Positions 17,300-25,649 of a DNA stretch of 64,000 nucleotides are shown here, piece after piece. The position numbers and the translations under genes are program-made. Numbering within the stretch: the first letter of the stretch is position 1; each line of letters begins with the position of its first letter. The notes below the pieces were generated by a model, which had not been told where the DNA came from, made no database searches, and was given only the letters and a program-made list of their open reading frames with translations. The DNA comes from CALESS01 sp041741455 (GTDB taxonomy: Bacteria > Chloroflexota > Anaerolineae > Anaerolineales > Anaerolineaceae), in contig JBGSJZ010000059.1 in assembly GCA_041741455.1 (NCBI GenBank), positions 1 to 64,000 of the forward strand. Reading direction: 5' to 3'.

Positions 17300-18070
17300 T
17301 TATCCAAACCGACCCTGGATATAATCCTGAGTCTTTTTGTTGGTCGCGTTGAGAAACATGATACTGCCAACCCCATATTCAATCAGCTCCCCTTGCAGGA
17401 AGAAGGCTGCGTTGTCCGCCATGCGGGCGGCCTGCTGGACGGAATGGGGGACGAGCACGATGGTGTAGTTCTTCTTCAGCTCTTGCAGGGAATTTTCAAC
17501 CTTGTTGGTGGAGATCGGATCCAGGCCGGAGGTTGGCTCATCCAGCAGGATCACTTCTGGTTCCAGCGCCAGGCTGCGGGCGATGCACAGGCGCTGCTGC
17601 TGTCCACCGGAAAGGGCGATGGCCGGGTTATCCAAGCGGTCTTGTACTTCTTCCCAGAGGGCGGCTTTTTGCAGGCTGCTTTCCACGGCTTCCTCCAACT
17701 GAGCTGGATTTTTAATCCCGGCCAGTTTCAGTCCGTAGGTCAGGTTTTCCCGGATGGACATGGGCAAGACAATTGGGCGAGCAAAGACCATGGCTACCCG
17801 CCGGCGAAGTGCGATCAGATCAATTCTGGGGTCCAGGATGTCCAGTTTGCTGCCATCCTGGGCAAACATGCTGACCTGTCCGGTGATTTCCTGCACATCC
17901 GCCAGGTCGTTCAAACGGTTCAGTACTCGCAGCAGGGAGGACTTGCCACCGCCCGCCGGGCCAAACAGCACGGTGATTGAATTAGCCGGGATTTTGAGAC
18001 TGATGTTTTTCAGCGATTCATTGCCATCTGAGTAGCGCAGGGAGAGATTTTCGATCACGAACTTGTTCAT
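17300..18070 (-). CDS. pstB: Phosphate ABC transporter ATPase, divergent paralogue
   Basis: A 256-residue ABC ATPase. Walker A is GPAGGGKSS, the signature is LSGGQQQRL and Walker B is VILLDEPTSGLDP. Length and the NRLNDL, ALWEEV and HSVQQAARMADNAAFFLQGE blocks are those of PstB. It has drifted from the norm: FARPIVLPMSIRENL replaces the usual FQ(K/R)PNPFP-like stretch, and PHS replaces THN in the H-loop, though the switch His is kept. It is the last gene of the minus-strand pst run, just after pstA. It energises phosphate import with PstC and PstA. A relic of this gene's 3' end lies at 4400-4492. Confidence 0.88.
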   Translation of the reverse strand: MNKFVIENLSLRYSDGNESLKNISLKIPANSITVLFGPAGGGKSSLLRVLNRLNDLADVQEITGQVSMFAQDGSKLDILDPRIDLIALRRRVAMVFARPIVLPMSIRENLTYGLKLAGIKNPAQLEEAVESSLQKAALWEEVQDRLDNPAIALSGGQQQRLCIARSLALEPEVILLDEPTSGLDPISTNKVENSLQELKKNYTIVLVPHSVQQAARMADNAAFFLQGELIEYGVGSIMFLNATNKKTQDYIQGRFG

Positions 18071-18086
18071 GTCGTCTGCCCTTCGC

Positions 18087-19007
18087 TTACCATTGACGGC
18101 GGGCGCGCGCCCGGGAGCGAATAATGGTGGCCACCAGGTTCAGTCCCAGGATTAAGATCAACAGGACGAGGGCTGTGCCATACTGGATCTCGACGGGCAT
18201 ACCGGGCACCTGGGTGGAGACTACGTACAGATGATAGGGCAAGGCCATGGTGGCATCCAACGGAGATGAGGGCAGGGTGGGCAGGTAGAAGGCTGCGCCG
18301 GTGAACAAGATGGGGGCGGTTTCGCCAGCTGCTCGTTCCAACCCCAGGATCACTCCGGTCATAATGCCTGGCAGAGATTGAGGCAGCACGATCTTGCGAA
18401 CAGTCTGCCAGCGGGTGGCGCCCAAGGATATACTAACCACTCGAAACGATTGTGGCACGGTACGCAGGGCTTCTTCTGCGGTGCTTATAATGACCGGCAT
18501 GGTCATGATGCCGAGGGTTAAGGATGCCGCCAGGATACTGGTGCCCAATTTGAAGAAGAGGACAAAAATCCCCAGGCCAAACAAACCATACACAATGGAA
18601 GGTATACCTGCCAGGTTGATGATGGAAATGCGAATAATGCGCGTCCACAGGTTGTCACCGGCATACTCGGCCAGATAGATAGCGGCGGCAATGCCCAGGG
18701 GTACCACGAACAGAGTAGTGAAGAAGGTCAAGTATACCGTTCCCAGGATGGCCGGGAAGATTCCCCCGGCACGCATGCCCTGGCTGGGGGAAGCCGTCAG
18801 GAATTCCCACGAGATCGCTGGCAGACCTTTGCTGAGGATCAAGATCAGGATCAAAAAAATTGGTGTGATTGTCAGCAGGGCAACCAAAGTCAATCCAGCA
18901 AAACCAGCCACCTGGATGGTGTTGCGGCGAGTCGAATTAGTTGGAAGTGGTTTGGCAGGATTCAAGTGAGGGTACCCTTGGAGATCATGATAGGATGCGT
19001 TCTCCAC
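18087..19007 (-). CDS. pstA: Phosphate ABC transporter permease PstA
   Basis: Inner-membrane permease of 306 residues with six TM helices. GIPSIVYGLFGLGIFV and the EAA-type loop VPQSFRVVSISLGATRWQTV followed by RKIVLPQSLPGIMTG are hallmark PstA motifs. Its start overlaps the end of pstC by 23 bases. With PstC it forms the phosphate channel fed by PstS and powered by PstB. Confidence 0.95.
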   Translation of the reverse strand: MENASYHDLQGYPHLNPAKPLPTNSTRRNTIQVAGFAGLTLVALLTITPIFLILILILSKGLPAISWEFLTASPSQGMRAGGIFPAILGTVYLTFFTTLFVVPLGIAAAIYLAEYAGDNLWTRIIRISIINLAGIPSIVYGLFGLGIFVLFFKLGTSILAASLTLGIMTMPVIISTAEEALRTVPQSFRVVSISLGATRWQTVRKIVLPQSLPGIMTGVILGLERAAGETAPILFTGAAFYLPTLPSSPLDATMALPYHLYVVSTQVPGMPVEIQYGTALVLLILILGLNLVATIIRSRARARRQW

Positions 19008-19890
19008 GCGAGCGCTGTTTGAAGACGACAGCAGAAGCTATCAGATTGATCACTAATGAGATGAGGAACAGGATGATACCGATGAGGAACAGGACGTGAT
19101 AATGATTACTGCCCACGGCAACCTCGCCCATCTCGGCAGCGATGGTGGCGGTCATGGTACGGACGGGGGCAAACAAGGCTGCCAGGCTGGTGGGCAAGGT
19201 GGCAGCGTTGCCGGTGACCATCATCACGGTCATGGTTTCACCTATGGAACGACCCAGGCCAAGCATGATGGCGGTAATCACGCCAGTGCGGGCAGCCGGC
19301 AAAGTAACCCGCCAGATGGTCTGCCATTGGGTAGCGCCCATAGCCAGGGAGGCGTCCCGGTAAGAACGCGGTACGGCATCCAGGGCATCTTCTGCGACAG
19401 ATACGATGGTCGGGATAGAAATGAGACCTAGCAATAGAGCTCCTGAGAAGGCAGATAAACCAGTGGGGATATCCAATAGCACTCGAATGCGAGGCGCCAA
19501 AAAAACCATCCCGAGAAAACCCAGAACCACGGAAGGGATGCCTGCCATGACTTCGATAAACGGTTTAAGGAACTCGCGCGCCCAGCGCGGAGCAACTTCG
19601 GCAATGTAGATGGCTGTACCCAGGCCAAAGGGTACTGCAATCAGGATTGAGCCGAAGGTCACAACTAGGGTGCCACCAAGCAGAGGCAGTAACCCAAAGT
19701 AGTTTTCGATCGGATACCAGCGGGTACTTAGCAAGTTGGAAAGTGAGGTTTCTGCCAGAGCTGGCAATCCCTCTTTTAGCAGGAAAATAAAAATCAAGGT
19801 AACAAATAGAATGGCAGACACACCGGCGACCCGAATGGCGCCAGTGATCAGGGTTTCGACGAGACCTTGCCCACGGAGACGTTGATTCAA
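18985..19890 (-). CDS. pstC: Phosphate ABC transporter permease PstC
   Basis: Inner-membrane permease of 301 residues with six TM helices. Diagnostic stretches are FLKPFIEVMAGIPSVVLGFL and the coupling loop VPRSYRDASLAMGATQWQTI followed by WRVTLPAA. It lies 13 bases after pstS and overlaps pstA. Partner permease in the high-affinity phosphate importer. Confidence 0.95.
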   Translation of the reverse strand: MNQRLRGQGLVETLITGAIRVAGVSAILFVTLIFIFLLKEGLPALAETSLSNLLSTRWYPIENYFGLLPLLGGTLVVTFGSILIAVPFGLGTAIYIAEVAPRWAREFLKPFIEVMAGIPSVVLGFLGMVFLAPRIRVLLDIPTGLSAFSGALLLGLISIPTIVSVAEDALDAVPRSYRDASLAMGATQWQTIWRVTLPAARTGVITAIMLGLGRSIGETMTVMMVTGNAATLPTSLAALFAPVRTMTATIAAEMGEVAVGSNHYHVLFLIGIILFLISLVINLIASAVVFKQRSRGERILS

Positions 19891-19903
19891 GATAGCTTTT
19901 TCC

Positions 19904-20791
19904 TTAGGGGCTGATTACCGGGACAAAACCCAACTCGGTAACAATTTGTTGTGCAGAAACAGAGAGGATCCAATCCAGGTAAGCCTGTTCTTCCGTGGAG
20001 GGTTGACCAGCCGTGTACATATATAGGTCACGGGCAATTGGATAGGTCTGGTTGTTGACAGTTTCAGCAGAGGGGTAAATATACTCGTCCCCGGCGGCGA
20101 TGGCTATAAAAAGCACCTTCACTTCAGGGATAACATAACCCAAACCATCATATCCGATGGCGTTGGGATTGTCCCGGACTTCAGCCGTGATGCCTTCCGA
20201 GGAGGGTAACATCAACGTGTCGGTGGAAAAAAAGGTTTTATTGTCTTTATCACTCAGGCGCAGAACGGTTTCGAGAAAATAAACGTGTGTACCGGAGTTG
20301 GTTTCCCGGGAGAGACGCACGATCGGCCGGTCTTCACCGCCGACCTCTTGCCAATTATTGATCTCACCGCTGTAGATGGCCGAGATCTGGGAGAGGGTTA
20401 GCTGGTTGACCGGATTCTCCGGGTTGACAATCACGGCAATGGCATCCCGGGCGACGATAAATTCGAGAGGTTCAATGCCAATGGCTTGCATGGCGGCGAT
20501 TTCCTCGGGTTTAATGGCCCGCGAGGCATTGGCGATATCGACTGTGTTGTTGGCAAGTGCGGTGATACCTGTGCCGGATCCTCCGCCCGTGACGGCGATG
20601 AGAATGTTGGGCTTGACAGTCTGGTAGGCCTCTGCCCAGGCCAGGGCCAGGTTGACCATGGTATCAGAGCCTTTGTTCTGGATGGAAACGAGTTGGTCGG
20701 AGGCTTGACCATCGGTTGAACCGGAGGAGCATGCAGTGCTTGACAAAGAGACCACAATGAGAATGATAAGCAGGAAGCTAAAAGAACGCAT
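19904..20791 (-). CDS. pstS: Phosphate-binding lipoprotein PstS
   Basis: A 295-residue lipoprotein. Signal peptide MRSFSFLLIILIVVSLSSTA ends at lipobox Cys21, followed by a Ser/Gly linker. The phosphate-binding residues appear in NKGSDTMVNLALAWAEAY, TGGGSGTGITAL and SRETNSGTHVYFLETV, as in the PstS-like family. It is the first gene of the pst run. There is no ribosome-binding site: the -10 box TATAAT ends only 6 bases before the ATG, so the mRNA is probably leaderless. Confidence 0.94.
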   Translation of the reverse strand: MRSFSFLLIILIVVSLSSTACSSGSTDGQASDQLVSIQNKGSDTMVNLALAWAEAYQTVKPNILIAVTGGGSGTGITALANNTVDIANASRAIKPEEIAAMQAIGIEPLEFIVARDAIAVIVNPENPVNQLTLSQISAIYSGEINNWQEVGGEDRPIVRLSRETNSGTHVYFLETVLRLSDKDNKTFFSTDTLMLPSSEGITAEVRDNPNAIGYDGLGYVIPEVKVLFIAIAAGDEYIYPSAETVNNQTYPIARDLYMYTAGQPSTEEQAYLDWILSVSAQQIVTELGFVPVISP

Positions 20792-20797
20792 AGGGTA

Positions 20798-20826
20798 ATT
20801 ATAGTAGGCTTTATAGGTGTAAACAA
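20798..20826 (-). promoter_or_regulatory. pstS promoter giving a leaderless transcript
   Basis: On the minus strand TTGTTT (20821-20826), a 17-base spacer and TATAAT (20798-20803) form a good housekeeping promoter. The ATG of pstS begins at 20791, about where transcription should begin. Confidence 0.7.
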
Positions 20827-20871
20827 GTGATGTGTTTTCCGACTCATGCAGGTATTAGGGCGGATTAATGT

Positions 20872-20877
20872 TAAAAT
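20872..20877 (+). promoter_or_regulatory. Possible -10 box of the divergent pstB
   Basis: TAAAAT ends 7 bases before the ATG at 20885 and no ribosome site is present, consistent with another leaderless transcript. No good -35 box is visible, so an activator such as a PhoB-like protein may be needed. Confidence 0.4.
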
Positions 20878-20884
20878 AGTAAAT

Positions 20885-21655
20885 ATGACCGCTGAGCAAC
20901 CCCCCATTTTTAAGACTCAAAACCTGGATTTTTATTATGGATCATTCAAAGCGTTGATTGATATCAACATGGAAATCCTGCCGCAGCAGGTAACAGCCTT
21001 GATCGGGCCGTCTGGCTGTGGAAAGTCCACTTTTTTACGATGCCTGAATCGAATGAACGATAAGATTCCAGGGGTGAGGGTGGAAGGGAAAATCTTTTTG
21101 GATGGCCAGGAAATATACTCGGATGAAATGGATGTGACGGATTTGCGGCAACGAGTTGGAATGGTTTTCCAGAAACCAAATCCTTTTCCACAATCAATCT
21201 TGAACAATGTCGCTTATGGACCGCGGGTGCTTGGCCTTATGAAACGACGCGATGAGTTGGATGAGATTGTGGAAACCAGCTTGCGCCAGGCAGCTTTATG
21301 GGATGAAGTCAAGGATAAATTAAATCGAAATGCCATGGATTTATCGCTGGGTCAGCAGCAACGACTGTGCATTGCCAGGGTGTTGGCTGTACATCCTGAG
21401 GTGATCCTGATGGATGAACCTTGCTCTGCACTCGACCCGATTGCTACGGCTCATGTCGAAGAATTAATCCTTAAACTTGAAGAACAATATACGATTGTGA
21501 TAGTGACCCACAATATGCAGCAAGCAGCCCGGGTTTCAGATTTTACTGGTTTCTTCTGGTTGGGGGAGTTGGTAGAGTTTTCGAATACCTCAAAATTATT
21601 TACCACGCCGAAGGAAGAACTGACGGAGACTTATATCACAGGTCGGGCGGGGTAA
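20885..21655 (+). CDS. pstB: Phosphate ABC transporter ATPase, canonical copy
   Basis: A 256-residue PstB with standard motifs: Walker A GPSGCGKST, FQKPNPFPQSILNNVAYGPR, signature LSLGQQQRL, Walker B VILMDEPCSALDP and H-loop THNMQQAARVSDFTGFFWLGE. It is transcribed away from pstS-C-A-B, sharing the short intergenic region. The start at 20885 begins MTAEQPP; an in-frame ATG at 20846 would add 13 residues that overlap the divergent promoter. It probably energises the same permease as, or in alternation with, the divergent copy at 17300-18070. Confidence 0.93.
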   Translation: MTAEQPPIFKTQNLDFYYGSFKALIDINMEILPQQVTALIGPSGCGKSTFLRCLNRMNDKIPGVRVEGKIFLDGQEIYSDEMDVTDLRQRVGMVFQKPNPFPQSILNNVAYGPRVLGLMKRRDELDEIVETSLRQAALWDEVKDKLNRNAMDLSLGQQQRLCIARVLAVHPEVILMDEPCSALDPIATAHVEELILKLEEQYTIVIVTHNMQQAARVSDFTGFFWLGELVEFSNTSKLFTTPKEELTETYITGRAG

Positions 21656-21672
21656 GAAATTTTTTCTCCTGG

Positions 21673-22236
21673 CTAATTCACGGATCCTTTTACCATTTTT
21701 ACCCCCAGTTGATAAGCTTTTTGCATCAGTTCAGGGTTCTTCTGGGCATCTCCCACATCATTTAAAGAACCATAGACCCAACCTGCAATCTTTGCCCGCA
21801 GGAAATTCAGCATGGTTTCAAAGGTGTGGATGGCATTAATCGCCCCGGAATTGTATAGATCTGTATCCCCATAAGTCAGGATGATGCCAAATGGTTTTCC
21901 TCTAAATGCATCATGGTCGTTTTTCCAGATGGAATACCAGCGATCGATGCAGATCTTAAGTTGGGCGCTATAGGTGAACCAATAAATTGGGCTGGCAAGG
22001 ACGATTGCATCAGCTTCGATTAACTTGTCAAAGAGCGGTTGCATGTCGTCCTTGGTTGTACATTTGCCGGTTTTCACGCAAGCATCACATCCATTGCATG
22101 GGTGAATGTTCAATTTATGTAAAGATATGCATTCAACCTGAGCACCTGCTTGAAGCGCGCCTTCAGCAAGTTGGTCTGCCAGGGTTGAACTATTCCCGTG
22201 AGGGCGGGGGCTGCTTTTTATTATCAGAATCTTCAT
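21673..22236 (-). CDS. NADPH-dependent FMN reductase / flavodoxin-fold oxidoreductase
   Basis: A 187-residue cytosolic flavoprotein-like protein. MKILIIKSSPRPHGNSSTLAD is the phosphate-binding start of the flavodoxin-like reductase family, CNGCDACVKTGKC is a Cys cluster common in the iron-sulfur flavoprotein/multimeric flavodoxin subgroup, and ASPIYWFTYSAQLKICIDRW is the flavin-binding block. The start at 22236 has AAGGTGA upstream; a start at 22314 would add unrelated residues. It is convergent with the pstB copy at 20885. The electron acceptor is unknown. Confidence 0.85.
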   Translation of the reverse strand: MKILIIKSSPRPHGNSSTLADQLAEGALQAGAQVECISLHKLNIHPCNGCDACVKTGKCTTKDDMQPLFDKLIEADAIVLASPIYWFTYSAQLKICIDRWYSIWKNDHDAFRGKPFGIILTYGDTDLYNSGAINAIHTFETMLNFLRAKIAGWVYGSLNDVGDAQKNPELMQKAYQLGVKMVKGSVN

Positions 22237-22450
22237 AATATTGTCACCTTGTTCTAGAGTGGGCCGATGAAAAGAAATCAAATTGATTATCAGCTTTTCA
22301 GACTGACCCTGCAAGTGATTTGTAATAATTGCTCAAAATGTCTTATTTTTCTGAAGAAATGTCAATATTTTTGTGCCCTTATGCACTGGTACTCTGGAGC
22401 ATAAACAGAGTAGAATAATGCGCCAGACCAATTATGTATAAGGCGGTTCT

Positions 22451-23323
22451 ATGGATTGGACTATCCCACTGATTATTCTTCAGCTCATTGTTCTAGAAGG
22501 GCTGCTATCTATTGATAACGCAGCAGTTCTAGGCGCTATGGTGATTCATCTGCCAGAGGACAGGCCGATTGAGTGGCCTGGAAAGCTGAAATGGTTGGGT
22601 GACAAGCTCCATTTCATACTGGGGAACCAACGCTCAGCCGCCTTGAAGGTGGGTTTACTGGGGGCTTACGCCGGGCGCGGTTTGATGCTATTGTTGGCCA
22701 GTTTGGTTGTGAATAATCCCTGGCTCAAGATTTTTGGGGCGGCGTATTTGATCCGGCTGGCTTTCGAAAACCTGGGAATGGCCGAGGAAAGCAGCGCAGA
22801 TTCTGAAATCCGGATGGTCAAGGCAACTTCCTTCTGGGGAGTTGTTGTCAGTGTTGAACTGGCAGACCTGGTTTTCAGTCTGGACAATGTCGTCGCAGCT
22901 GTGTCCTTATCCGATAAGTTATGGGTGGTATTGGTCGGTGTTGCTATGGGGATTTTATTCATGCGCTTTGCAGCCGGGCTATTCAGCCGGGCCGTCGAAA
23001 GAATACCGGTTTTGCGTGAAGCAGCTTACTTATTGGTTTTTAATATCGGTGTTGAATTATTGCTGGAAGAACTGGCCGGGGTGGAAATTTCGGATTGGCT
23101 GCGTTTTACGATTTCAGTCGGAACCATCCTGCTGGCGTTAGCGTATGCACGTTTCAAATTTCTGCGCATCTTCCGACCTGTTATCATCTGGATTGCCCAG
23201 GGTTTTTTGAAAATCAACGAGGTGATTGACTGGGCTTTGGTTCCATTGATCGTTATGCTTGGGTTGATCAAACGGGGTTTGGTTGCACTTTTCACCCGGC
23301 CAGAAAAAGCTAAATCCACTTGA
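22451..23323 (+). CDS. TerC/Alx-family integral membrane protein
   Basis: A 290-residue membrane protein with about eight helices. The two family signatures are present: LEGLLSIDNAAVLGAMV near the N-terminus and LADLVFSLDNVVAAVSLS in the middle, each with the conserved acidic and Asn residues in the membrane. The family includes manganese exporters and tellurite-associated TerC. An AAGGCGG ribosome site precedes the ATG. No yybP-ykoY riboswitch, the common controller of such genes, was found upstream. A clear terminator follows. Confidence 0.9.
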   Translation: MDWTIPLIILQLIVLEGLLSIDNAAVLGAMVIHLPEDRPIEWPGKLKWLGDKLHFILGNQRSAALKVGLLGAYAGRGLMLLLASLVVNNPWLKIFGAAYLIRLAFENLGMAEESSADSEIRMVKATSFWGVVVSVELADLVFSLDNVVAAVSLSDKLWVVLVGVAMGILFMRFAAGLFSRAVERIPVLREAAYLLVFNIGVELLLEELAGVEISDWLRFTISVGTILLALAYARFKFLRIFRPVIIWIAQGFLKINEVIDWALVPLIVMLGLIKRGLVALFTRPEKAKST

Positions 23324-23330
23324 AATCAAC

Positions 23331-23363
23331 CACCCCCGAAATCGGTTTCGAGGGTGTTTTTTT
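23331..23363 (+). terminator. Terminator after the terC-like gene
   Basis: CACCCCCGAAA and TTTCGAGGGTG form a stem with one mismatch, followed by seven T on the plus strand. Confidence 0.85.
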
Positions 23364-23365
23364 GA

Positions 23366-23803
23366 TCAGAGTTCTTTTTCCATCCACATCATTTGCAGCT
23401 TGCCAAATAGAACACCGGTAATCCCCATCGGTTTGTAAGCACAGCGCTCATAAAAACCGGTAGCGGTGAGCCGGGTCAACGTGCCTACTTTATAATAGCC
23501 CAATTCCCTAGATTTCTGTTCCACTGTTTCGATAAGCAGGCGTCCCACGCCTTTGTGTTGAAAGTCTGGGGCAACGGCCAGATGGGAAAATTGACCCACC
23601 CCCGCTTCTTTTTCAAACAATTTGACCACCCCAACAATCTGATTTGTTCCTTCATCCACTGCCATGTAATGCAAGCTGATCGGCTCGTAATCATCTTTCT
23701 CACTACCCGGGTGTTGACCAAGAGGTTCGCGAAGAACCCGGAAACGGAGAGCGTAATAAGCTTTGAATTCTTCTTTGGTTCTGGGCGAGCGGATAACAAC
23801 CAT
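23366..23803 (-). CDS. GNAT-family N-acetyltransferase
   Basis: A 145-residue single-domain acetyltransferase. The acetyl-CoA loop is seen as FSHLAVAPDFQHKGVGRLLIE, with FYERCAYKP as the late motif. VVIRSPRTKEEFKAYYALRFRVLREPLG at the N-terminus is typical of the ElaA-related branch. AGGTGA precedes the ATG. The substrate is unknown. It is convergent with the terC-like gene. Confidence 0.85.
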   Translation of the reverse strand: MVVIRSPRTKEEFKAYYALRFRVLREPLGQHPGSEKDDYEPISLHYMAVDEGTNQIVGVVKLFEKEAGVGQFSHLAVAPDFQHKGVGRLLIETVEQKSRELGYYKVGTLTRLTATGFYERCAYKPMGITGVLFGKLQMMWMEKEL

Positions 23804-23872
23804 GAGTCACCTGGGACATTGCAAGGAGTAGTTAAAATTATACTTGATAATCACAAGTTGTTCTGGGATCCA

Positions 23873-24214
23873 TCAGACACTCAGAACCTTGCCTGCTTTC
23901 TGCAATGTCTCCAGAATATCTCCCATCCCACCAACCACCCCAGCTTCGACTTGATCGGAGAGTTGAAAGAAATCCAGGCAGGTTTTACATAAAACCAATT
24001 CAACGCCCAACTTTTCCAGAGTTTTGAGTTGACTAATTACAGGAGATCCAGAGCATGCCAATTTCACGCCTTCGGTATAGAACAGGATTTTGGCCGGAAG
24101 TTGACCTGACTCAATCCACAGACTGAGAAATTTAGAGACTAGGGCCTGACTTAATGCGTGGGGAGCTTCTCCCAGACCATTCCGGGTAAACAGGATGACG
24201 GTGTCATTGCTCAT
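23873..24214 (-). CDS. DsrE/YedF C-terminal-like protein
   Basis: A 113-residue protein with the DsrE-type fold. VILFTRNGLG at the start and LGVELVLCKTCLDFF with two Cys match the C-terminal domain of the selenium/sulfur-linked YedF family. In the fused proteins a TusA-like domain (CPxP) precedes this; here that domain is absent and no TusA gene is adjacent. AGGAG precedes the ATG. A role in sulfur or selenium transfer is inferred from family only. Confidence 0.75.
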   Translation of the reverse strand: MSNDTVILFTRNGLGEAPHALSQALVSKFLSLWIESGQLPAKILFYTEGVKLACSGSPVISQLKTLEKLGVELVLCKTCLDFFQLSDQVEAGVVGGMGDILETLQKAGKVLSV

Positions 24215-24423
24215 GGCTTTCTCCTGAGGTTAAAAATATTGACTGCCAGCCAAGACGAGACTGGATATTTGAATTTCTATCTATCCAACCCAGTATGGCT
24301 GAAAGGTGAAGGGGTGCGACCAGCTCCCCTGCCAAGCCATCAAGAATAATCGTCTTGGATCCAACGAATCTGTTGGACTGGTTCCATAAGCTGCTTGGGC
24401 GTTCCAATCACACAAAATTGAAG

Positions 24424-24493
24424 TTGTCTTGCTGGGCGTAGCGAAGAATCATATCAGCTTTCCGAAGACTCTGGGCTGTGCTCGGAGTGACAA
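24424..24493. repeat. Degenerate REP-like palindromic element
   Basis: The element starts TTGTCTTGCTGGGCGTAGCG and ends GCTCGGAGTGACAA; the ends are imperfect inverted repeats, with GAAGAATC and CCGAAGACTC inside. This layout resembles dispersed intergenic REP-like repeats whose spurious translation contains ILRYAQ. The flanking gene-free region 24215-24573 shows nothing else convincing. Confidence 0.6.
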
Positions 24494-24573
24494 TCTGTCA
24501 ATATCGATTATTATAATGAATTAACCGGATCAGCTACCCGGATATGGGATCTTGGTTGGTTCCAAAGATCTAC

Positions 24574-25575
24574 TCAAACCCGCAAGCCGGCATTAACGCG
24601 CTTCTGATTAACCAACCACCAGGTAACGGTATCTTGAAGAGTATTCACAAAAGGACGCGGTTGGTACCCTAATTCTTTCTCGGCACGCTTGCTGCTAATC
24701 TGGGAATTGCTATTGACTGTCTCCAGTGAATAGCGCGTGAAGCGGGGTCGTTTGCGATAAACCTTATAGTAAATATCAGTGAGATAGGTAGCCCAAAGGG
24801 CAACCGGCAGGGGGATGGTAATCGCCAGGGAGCGATTGTTGACAAGTTTTGCCACTGTGGAGCGAATTCCTTTAATCGAAACCTGATGACCGCCAATAAT
24901 GTAGGTTTGCCCCGGTTTGCCTTTTAAACTGGCCAGAATTTGGGCGCGGGCCACGTCCCGAACATCCACCCAGTCAAACATACCTTTGACCAAAAATGAG
25001 ACTTTCTTGGTCATCCATTCAATAATTTGTTCTCCCATTTCAGAGCGGCGGTAATCAAATGGACCGATGACACCAGTCGGGCAAAGGATGACAGAATCCA
25101 ACCCATTATGGTTGGCCTGAAGAACTTCCATAGAAGCCAGGGCTTTGGTCCGGTCATAAGGACCTGCTTCGTTATCTGTATCGAACGGTTGGGTTTCATC
25201 GATTTGCACCCCCAGAGGGGGACGGGCCAGGGCATGGATGGAGGAGGTGTAGATGAATTTTTTTACTCCATTGGCCATAGAGCTTGCCAGTACATTCTTC
25301 GTGCCTTCCACGTTGACTTTGTAGAGTAAATCCTCTCTGCCGGGTTCAATGGAAACCAGGGCTGCCAAATGGAAAACGGTTTTAACGCCATGCATTGCCT
25401 GGTCCAGCGTTGACGGATCCAGAATATTGCCATAGACCACCTCTACCCGGGTACCTTCCAAGGCTGCTGTGTCTTCACCGGGAAGAACCAACACGCGGAC
25501 AGAGTTGCCAGCTCCTTCTAATTCACGAACCAATACATTGCCGAGATGCCCAGTGCCACCTGTTACTAGAATCAT
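24574..25575 (-). CDS. Extended SDR-family NAD(P)-dependent reductase/epimerase
   Basis: A 333-residue cytosolic oxidoreductase. TGGTGHLG is the nucleotide-binding glycine motif, and the catalytic YxxxK is GPYDRTKALAS. The overall pattern (FHLAALVSI, GTKNVLASSMANGVKKFIYTSS) resembles dihydroflavonol-4-reductase or 3-beta-hydroxysteroid dehydrogenase-like members. GGAGAGG precedes the ATG. A perfect 20-base palindrome overlaps the promoter's downstream edge, so it is likely repressed by a TetR-family protein not encoded in the window. The substrate cannot be told from sequence. Confidence 0.88.
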   Translation of the reverse strand: MILVTGGTGHLGNVLVRELEGAGNSVRVLVLPGEDTAALEGTRVEVVYGNILDPSTLDQAMHGVKTVFHLAALVSIEPGREDLLYKVNVEGTKNVLASSMANGVKKFIYTSSIHALARPPLGVQIDETQPFDTDNEAGPYDRTKALASMEVLQANHNGLDSVILCPTGVIGPFDYRRSEMGEQIIEWMTKKVSFLVKGMFDWVDVRDVARAQILASLKGKPGQTYIIGGHQVSIKGIRSTVAKLVNNRSLAITIPLPVALWATYLTDIYYKVYRKRPRFTRYSLETVNSNSQISSKRAEKELGYQPRPFVNTLQDTVTWWLVNQKRVNAGLRV

Positions 25576-25600
25576 GTACCTCTCCAGACTTGTAAAATAA

Positions 25601-25620
25601 AATACCGACCGGTCGGTATT
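25601..25620. promoter_or_regulatory. Perfect 20-base palindromic operator, TetR type
   Basis: AATACCGACCGGTCGGTATT is completely self-complementary. It directly follows the -10 box of the SDR gene's promoter and covers the expected transcription start, an ideal repressor position. The core ACCGACCGGTCGGT is the size and symmetry of TetR-family sites. Confidence 0.8.
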
Positions 25621-25649
25621 ATTTTAACTAGTTTCAGGTTAAAAGTCAA
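25621..25649 (-). promoter_or_regulatory. Promoter of the SDR gene
   Basis: On the minus strand TTGACT (25644-25649), a 17-base spacer and TAAAAT (25621-25626) make a good housekeeping promoter. The palindromic operator begins at the next base. Confidence 0.7.

Noticed and set aside
22315..22450. Possible yybP-ykoY manganese riboswitch before the TerC gene
   Set aside because: The short leader lacks the conserved GGGGAGUA-type elements and paired stems.
24340..24480. Apparent C-terminal remnant of a reductase on the minus strand (VIGTPKQLMEP and LRYAQ)
   Set aside because: The LRYAQ part is the usual spurious translation of a REP-like repeat; the rest is too short to assign.
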